Shown one piece after another: positions 6,786 through 10,468 of a stretch of DNA of 10,468 nucleotides. Source of the DNA: Deltaproteobacteria bacterium (GTDB lineage Bacteria; Myxococcota; Polyangia; Haliangiales; Haliangiaceae); NCBI GenBank assembly GCA_018262455.1, contig JAGSPR010000230.1:1-10468 (forward strand). The letters run 5' to 3'. Numbering within the stretch: position 1 is the first letter of the stretch; each line of letters starts with the position of its first letter. A model generated the notes under the pieces. That model did no database searches and was not told where the DNA came from. It was given only the letters and a program-made list of their open reading frames with translations. A program made the translations under genes and the position numbers.

Positions 6786-6806
6786 GCCCCCCGCTTCGGC
6801 GAGGGC
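6786..6806 (+). terminator. UUCG-capped hairpin after the TIGR02996-type gene
   Basis: Seven bases after the stop codon, CGC-TTCG-GCG (6792-6801) forms the very stable C(UUCG)G hairpin, extended past one C/A mismatch by CCC/GGG and, after a bulge, a G-C pair. No T-run follows, so it is at best an unconventional terminator or an mRNA-stabilising hairpin. Confidence 0.35.
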
Positions 6807-6903
6807 GTGCTTCCCTGCAGCAGCTCCAGTTGTCAGTGAGCAAGCGTGGTCGCCAGCATGTCCGAGTTGCGCTTGCGCTCGGCTCAGCTTGGCAGCGATC
6901 GCG

Positions 6904-7063
6904 TCAGATCTCGTGCGGCATCGGCCGGCGCGGCGCGCAGAAGTAGCTCAGCGGCGAGTACGGCCCGAAGTTCGGACGCGCGACGTGTACAGATCGGCGT
7001 AGTCGTTGACCTGCTCGCATGGGGTGGCCCGCGCCGCATGCCGGGCACTCGAATCAGCGCCAT
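6904..7063 (-). pseudogene. Frameshifted remnant of a small zinc-ribbon-like protein downstream of the kinase
   Basis: On the minus strand an ATG at 7063 overlaps the kinase stop by ten bases (a coupling arrangement) and starts MALIR. Single-base shifts then give CPACGAGHP (one shift), EQVNDYADLYTSR (second shift) and PNFGPYSPLSYFC followed by RRPMPHEI and a stop at 6904-6906 (third shift). In the EQVND segment 13 of 14 codons end in G or C, against 4 of 14 in the frame read through from either side. In the last segment nearly all do. The residues N, D, Y and F are rare in accidental GC-rich frames. Reassembled, this is a roughly 52-residue protein with a C-x2-C knuckle and one further Cys. 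It is read as a decayed gene; clustered sequence errors are the alternative. No family was recognised with confidence. Confidence 0.5.
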
Positions 7064-9261
7064 AGCGATGCGACGCGGGCACGCACGCGCCGGCGCACGT
7101 CCGGGAACGAAGCGAGCGAGCGCAGCGGCCCCAGCGACGGGCAGAGGTCGAGCCATTCGAGATCGATCAGCCCGGTCGTGGTGGCTTGCTCGAGGTGATG
7201 GGCTGCCCGATGGATCTCGCCGCCCGCGGACATGACCTCGGTCGCGAACTGGTGGATGACGCTCGCGAACCGTCGCGACACCGGATGCGAGAGCGCTTCG
7301 GCGATGACCGCATCGAGCTCGCCGAGGTCGACAGTGCCGAGCAGCACGCCCGCGTACGCGACCAGGACCGGCCGATCGGCGTCGTGGAGCGCCAGCTCGC
7401 TCGCGAACCGCGCGATATCGGGCTTCGAGTGCCGCCACGTCGCGGCGCGGGCCTGGAGGATGCGGAGCCCGTGATTCACGAAGCCGCGATGCACGATGCG
7501 CTCGAGGGTCGCCTCGTACTCTGGCCACGCGCGGTGGAGCGCGAAGTGGCGAGCGACGTCCAGTAGCCCGGCCCCGAGCTTGGGATCCAGCTCGCACGCG
7601 AGCTCGATGCGCCGGAACCCTTCGGTGGCGTGGCCGGCCTCGCACAGGAGCCGGCCCGAGTACTCGAGCGCGAGTGGGTGCGACGGTGCGAGATCGAGCG
7701 CACGCTCGATGTGCTCGACGGCGTCGGCGACCTCGCCGCTCTGGAACGCGAGCACGCCGGTGGCGAGCTGGGTCTCGGGATAGTCTGCGGCGAGCGTCGT
7801 CGCGTTCTCGACCGCGGCCAGCGCGCGGGCGCGCGAGCCCTCGGGGTCGTCGGTCGCGAAGAACCAGGCTCGCACGCACGCCAGCGCGCGCAGCGCGATC
7901 GCGGGCGCGAGCTCCGGTGCGAGCTCGCACGCGCGCGTGAGGTCGGCGATCGCACCGAACGGGCCCTCGAGATCGAGCCGGACGAGCTTGGCGCGCGCGC
8001 GCAGGTAAAGCTCCACGGCAGAGCGCGCCGCCACCCCGCGAAACGGCAGTGTCCCGAGCTCGACGCGGAGCGCCTCGGCGATCCGCCGGGCGATCCGATC
8101 TTGCAGCGACAGCACGTCACCCACCGGGGCCTCGAACCGCTCGCTCCACGAGATCTCGCCGCGCGACGCATCGACCAGCCGCGCCGTGACCTGGACGGCA
8201 TCGGAGGCGTGATGGACCACGCCCTCGACGATCGAGTCGACGCCGAGGGCCCGCGCCGCGGCCATCGGATCGGCATCGGAGAAGCGGGTCGTCGCCGTCG
8301 TGGTCAGCACCGAGGTCTCGCGCAGCGTCATCAACCGATCGGCGAGCTCCTCCGTGATCCCGCGTGCCAGCGTCGCGTGTTCGGCGCCACTGCGGAACGG
8401 CAGGACCGCGATCCGCGTGCGCGAGGCTTGCCGCTGGAGATCGGCGGTGCGCGCCATGGTGACGCCGAGCAACCGGTGCAGCGCGTCCAGCACGACGCGA
8501 GCGGACGCCGGCCGCTGCGCGGGGGACAACGCGAGCAGGTGCTCGAGCAACTCGATCAGCGCGTCGGGCGCGCCCTCGATCTGGTCGATCGCCGGCGCGC
8601 CGTCGTCGCCCGGCAGGGACCCGACGAGCATCTCGAACAGCATGATGCCGATCGCGTAGAGATCGGTGCGGACGTCGCACTCCCAGACGGCTCGCTGCTC
8701 CGGGGCCATGTACGCCGGTGTCCCGCTTCGCGTGCTCTTGTCGACGGGTTCTGCGATGCCGCGCGCGATCCCGAAATCGAGGACGACGACGCCCGCACCC
8801 GGGGAGCGCATCACGTTCTCGGGCTTGAGGTCGAGGTGGAGGACACCGACCTCGTGGGCAGCGGCGACGCCCTCGCAGATCTCGGCCATCACCTCGTAGG
8901 CCTCGGTGCGCGGAAGCCTGCCGCGGCGCTCTAGCTCGTGGCGAAGCGTCGTGCCCTCGACGAGTTGCATCGTCGTGAACCAGGATCCGGCGTGCTCGCC
9001 GAGGTCGTGGATGCGCGCGACGTTGCGGTGCGTGACCTTGCGCGCGAGTCGGACCTCCCGCCGGAGCTGCTCGCGGTCTCTGGGCGAGAGCTGGCGCTTG
9101 AACATCTTGATCGCGATCGGCTCGTCGAGCTCGAGATCGAGCGCGCGGTACACCACGCCCGTGCCACCTTTGCCGAGCTCGTTGTCGAGCCGGTATCGTC
9201 CCGCGATGATCCGGCTATTCCGGGGGATGCGGAGCTGGGGCTGCGTCGCGTCGTCGCTCAC
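7054..9261 (-). CDS. Ser/Thr protein kinase with TolB-like and TPR-like C-terminal regions
   Basis: 735 residues. The kinase domain (about 23-265) has the glycine loop GKGGTGVV (30-37), Lys52 in IAIK, HLDLKPEN (142-149; catalytic Asp144, Asn149), DFG (162-164) and APE (186-188), so it should be active. The Arg of the usual HRD motif is Leu143, making it a non-RD kinase. The activation loop holds Ser176, Thr177, Ser179 and Thr181. Residues about 283-400 (IAVLPF to RRIAEAL) form the TolB-N/FlgO-like module usually found in front of TPRs in adenylate cyclase and transcription-regulator fusions. Residues about 415-700 are alpha-helical, Ala/Leu-rich pairs consistent with degenerate TPRs, for example AVEHIERALDLAPSHPLALEY near 533. 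No transmembrane segment is seen, so it is probably cytosolic. The start is GTG 9261, preceded by AGGAA at a short distance. A signalling role with TPR-mediated partner binding is inferred; partners are unknown. Confidence 0.92.
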   Translation of the reverse strand: MSDDATQPQLRIPRNSRIIAGRYRLDNELGKGGTGVVYRALDLELDEPIAIKMFKRQLSPRDREQLRREVRLARKVTHRNVARIHDLGEHAGSWFTTMQLVEGTTLRHELERRGRLPRTEAYEVMAEICEGVAAAHEVGVLHLDLKPENVMRSPGAGVVVLDFGIARGIAEPVDKSTRSGTPAYMAPEQRAVWECDVRTDLYAIGIMLFEMLVGSLPGDDGAPAIDQIEGAPDALIELLEHLLALSPAQRPASARVVLDALHRLLGVTMARTADLQRQASRTRIAVLPFRSGAEHATLARGITEELADRLMTLRETSVLTTTATTRFSDADPMAAARALGVDSIVEGVVHHASDAVQVTARLVDASRGEISWSERFEAPVGDVLSLQDRIARRIAEALRVELGTLPFRGVAARSAVELYLRARAKLVRLDLEGPFGAIADLTRACELAPELAPAIALRALACVRAWFFATDDPEGSRARALAAVENATTLAADYPETQLATGVLAFQSGEVADAVEHIERALDLAPSHPLALEYSGRLLCEAGHATEGFRRIELACELDPKLGAGLLDVARHFALHRAWPEYEATLERIVHRGFVNHGLRILQARAATWRHSKPDIARFASELALHDADRPVLVAYAGVLLGTVDLGELDAVIAEALSHPVSRRFASVIHQFATEVMSAGGEIHRAAHHLEQATTTGLIDLEWLDLCPSLGPLRSLASFPDVRRRVRARVASLWR

Positions 9262-9357
9262 GGTTCCTGGTCCAGTCTACACTGCGCCTGGTTCCTCGTC
9301 GGTCTTGCGATACCCCGGTGACAGACCGATGCGGGATGTAGGACGTTGGACTGCGCC
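9262..9357. promoter_or_regulatory. Divergent control region between the kinase and the lipoprotein gene
   Basis: These 96 bases separate two divergent starts. On the minus strand a TGTAGACT element (extended -10-like, around 9274-9281) and then AGGAA (9265-9269) precede the kinase GTG. On the plus strand GGA at 9348-9350 lies seven bases before the lipoprotein ATG. The heptamer GGTTCCT occurs twice (near 9262 and 9290) in direct orientation. No strong -35 was seen for either gene. Confidence 0.3.
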
Positions 9358-9705
9358 ATGAACCGCGCCCTCCTCCTCACGGTCTTGATTGCCATGACGG
9401 CCGGATGTCACCCGGAGGCACCCGATGCCCCCGCCGGGACACCGCCCGCCCGCCGTGACCAGTGCACCGTCGATGACGACTGCGGTCTCTACAGCGCCGA
9501 CAACGCGAAGGTGGGCACGCCGGGTGGCCCGGCGGCTTGCTGCATTGGTGGTGGCGCGCCCTGGGCGTTCGCCGCCGCGCGCAAGGACTGGATCGTCGAG
9601 CTCGACCAGTTCTGCGCCAGCCGTCCCGGCCCGTGCCCCGGCGGTAACGGCCCGCCGATCAAGGCCGTATGCCAGGCCGGCCACTGCGCAGTCGTCAACC
9701 CCTGA
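9358..9705 (+). CDS. Small Cys-rich lipoprotein
   Basis: 115 residues. A short positive N-terminus (MNR), a hydrophobic stretch and TAGC at residues 14-17 form a type II signal peptide, with the mature lipoprotein beginning at Cys17; the -3 residue is Thr rather than the usual Leu. The mature part has eight further cysteines, including CTVDDDC and an adjacent CC pair, then two later pairs (F-C-x6-C and VC-x4-C). This pattern is typical of small surface or outer-membrane-attached proteins of myxobacteria, where the cysteines are presumably disulfide-bonded. ATG 9358 is preferred to an in-frame TTG at 9346 because it gives the standard signal-peptide length and has GGA seven bases upstream. It is divergent from the kinase, which could point to shared regulation. 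No specific function can be assigned. Confidence 0.82.
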   Translation: MNRALLLTVLIAMTAGCHPEAPDAPAGTPPARRDQCTVDDDCGLYSADNAKVGTPGGPAACCIGGGAPWAFAAARKDWIVELDQFCASRPGPCPGGNGPPIKAVCQAGHCAVVNP

Positions 9706-9839
9706 ATCCGCCCTGCGCCGTACGACAACAGCGAAGACCAGCTCTCTCGACATCGCATGCACCTGCGCCACTGTCGCTTTCAGGTTCCTCGGTCGCGCAC
9801 CGTCATCATGGGTGGCCGCTAGCTTGCCGACGAACGGGA
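9706..9839. other. Intergenic stretch without a supported gene
   Basis: All six frames were read. Open frames exist on both strands, but none shows the third-position GC bias of the neighbouring genes, and overall GC is lower here. No repeat, RNA gene or terminator was recognised. A minus-strand frame from ATG 9909 reads plausibly (a hydrophobic segment around residues 13-30) but continues antisense to the lipoprotein gene, so it is not annotated. Confidence 0.5.
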
Positions 9840-10292
9840 ATGCGACGAGAGGAATGGCTCCGATCGCCGTCAGCTGGAGCTGATCTGGCGTCACTGCCAC
9901 TGCCTGCAATCCCGCAGCATGCGACCCAGGCGGTGACCGGAACGACCTGGGTCGAGACGACGGATGGCGCGCCCGATTCGAGATACGTGAGCTGGTCCGC
10001 GCAATGGACGGACGCGAACCATGTCATTCACCGGGCGTTCTGGACCACCGTCGAAGATCCGCACGGCGTCCCGAGCTCGCCGCTGCTGCCGCTGCCAGAT
10101 GACTACGCTGCGAGCGATCCCACGCGGATGTTGCCGCTCATCCTGCAACTCAAGGGCGCGTCCGTGAGGTACGTCGATTACGACAACGTGTCGGGATACG
10201 ACGACGCACGCCCGTTCGGGACCCAGCTTCAGGATCTGGGGATCTCGTTCCTCGAGGTTCCGCACATCGCACGTGGCGTGAGCTCACCGTGA
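9840..10292 (+). CDS. Hypothetical protein, unknown family
   Basis: A 150-codon frame from ATG 9840 (GGGA immediately upstream, too close for a normal ribosome binding site). The part from about 9933 on is protein-like: it contains RYVSWSAQWTD (48-58), RAFWTTVEDPHG (65-76), ILQLKGASVRYVDYDN (101-116) and GISFLEVPH (134-142), with mainly G/C third positions. The first 30 codons have only about half G/C in the third position, so the true start may be the GTG at 9933 or the 5' end may be eroded. No signal peptide, membrane segment or known motif was recognised. After its TGA the same frame remains open to the window edge, so an in-frame stop in a longer gene is possible. I do not recognise the family. 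Confidence 0.5.
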   Translation: MRREEWLRSPSAGADLASLPLPAIPQHATQAVTGTTWVETTDGAPDSRYVSWSAQWTDANHVIHRAFWTTVEDPHGVPSSPLLPLPDDYAASDPTRMLPLILQLKGASVRYVDYDNVSGYDDARPFGTQLQDLGISFLEVPHIARGVSSP

Positions 10293-10359
10293 GCGGCCGC
10301 GGCTGACTATCCCAGCGCGACGTCGTTCGTTCTCGACGAGGAATGGCCACTGGATCGGA

Positions 10360-10468
10360 ATGAGCACGACACGTTTGCCGGAGCCGGACGCGAAGCGGAC
10401 CGAGGAGCGGCGCGAGGAGCCGAGAGCACGAAGTGCGATCGGGGGGACTCGCGACCCGAAGGGCCCGG
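10360..10468 (+). CDS. Possible 5' end of a further gene, cut by the window edge
   Basis: ATG 10360 opens a 36-codon frame that runs off the window, beginning MSTTRLPEPDAKRTEER and then rich in Arg and Glu. About 80% of codons end in G or C, better than the overlapping frame that continues from the gene ending at 10292 (roughly 65-70%). No good ribosome binding site precedes it. Nothing can be said about function. Confidence 0.25.
   Translation, partial: MSTTRLPEPDAKRTEERREEPRARSAIGGTRDPKGP

Noticed and set aside
6945..7020. tRNA-like motif (AAGTAGCTCAGCGG) on the plus strand
   Set aside because: The D-stem can pair, but there is no anticodon stem, no GTTC-type T-arm and no matching acceptor. 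The region is explained by codon bias of the broken minus-strand gene.
7630..8934. 434-codon plus-strand open frame opposite the kinase
   Set aside because: Arg/Gly/Asp-rich low-complexity translation without domains; shadow of the kinase gene.
9277..9909. Long minus-strand open frame antisense to the lipoprotein gene
   Set aside because: Its 3' two-thirds are a shadow of the lipoprotein gene. The first 65 codons read plausibly but have weaker third-position GC bias (about 65-70%) and no domain was recognised.
1..10468. CRISPR array, insertion sequence, integrase site or phage defence system
   Set aside because: No spaced direct repeats, transposase or recombinase motifs, terminal inverted repeats or recognisable defence domains were seen on either strand.

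Overview
The window is GC-rich DNA from a bacterium, most likely a myxobacterium (Myxococcota, possibly of the Haliangium/Kofleriaceae type). The grounds are a third-position GC bias near 90% in most genes, a TIGR02996-type protein, a eukaryotic-like Ser/Thr kinase fused to a TolB-like and TPR-like C-terminal half, and a small Cys-rich lipoprotein with a C-x4-C motif rich in Asp. This is a lineage inference from gene style; no marker gene is present.

Layout. 1-930 (+) is an ANT(6)/AadK-type nucleotidyltransferase. A strong Shine-Dalgarno site inside its end leads to a second ORF at 917 (+) that keeps normal codon use for only about 25 codons and then collapses. Its place is taken by 1063-2622 (+), a divergent CTP synthase paralog of lower GC content whose glutaminase half has lost all three catalytic residues. 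Convergent with it is surE (2638-3426, -), a nucleotidase. Divergent from surE is a PLP-dependent group II amino acid decarboxylase (3539-5032, +). Then come the remnant of a small secreted protein (about 5048-5203, -), a TIGR02996-type protein (5282-6778, +), the remnant of a small zinc-ribbon-like protein (6904-7063, -) abutting the 3' end of the kinase gene, the kinase itself (7054-9261, -), and a divergent lipoprotein (9358-9705, +). The right end (9706-10468) holds one ORF of unknown function (9840-10292, +) and possibly the start of another (10360 to the edge).

How the genes may work together. Four neighbouring proteins on the left act on nucleotides or amines: a nucleotidyltransferase, a CTP-synthase-like amidoligase without a glutaminase, a nucleoside monophosphatase and an amino acid decarboxylase. 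They lie on both strands and do not form one operon, so a shared pathway is only a hypothesis. The right half (TIGR02996 protein, kinase, lipoprotein) looks like ordinary myxobacterial signalling and surface gene content. Two small minus-strand genes show clear codon-bias switches between frames and are read as recently broken genes, although sequencing errors cannot be excluded from the sequence alone. No mobile element, CRISPR array, rRNA or tRNA was found.
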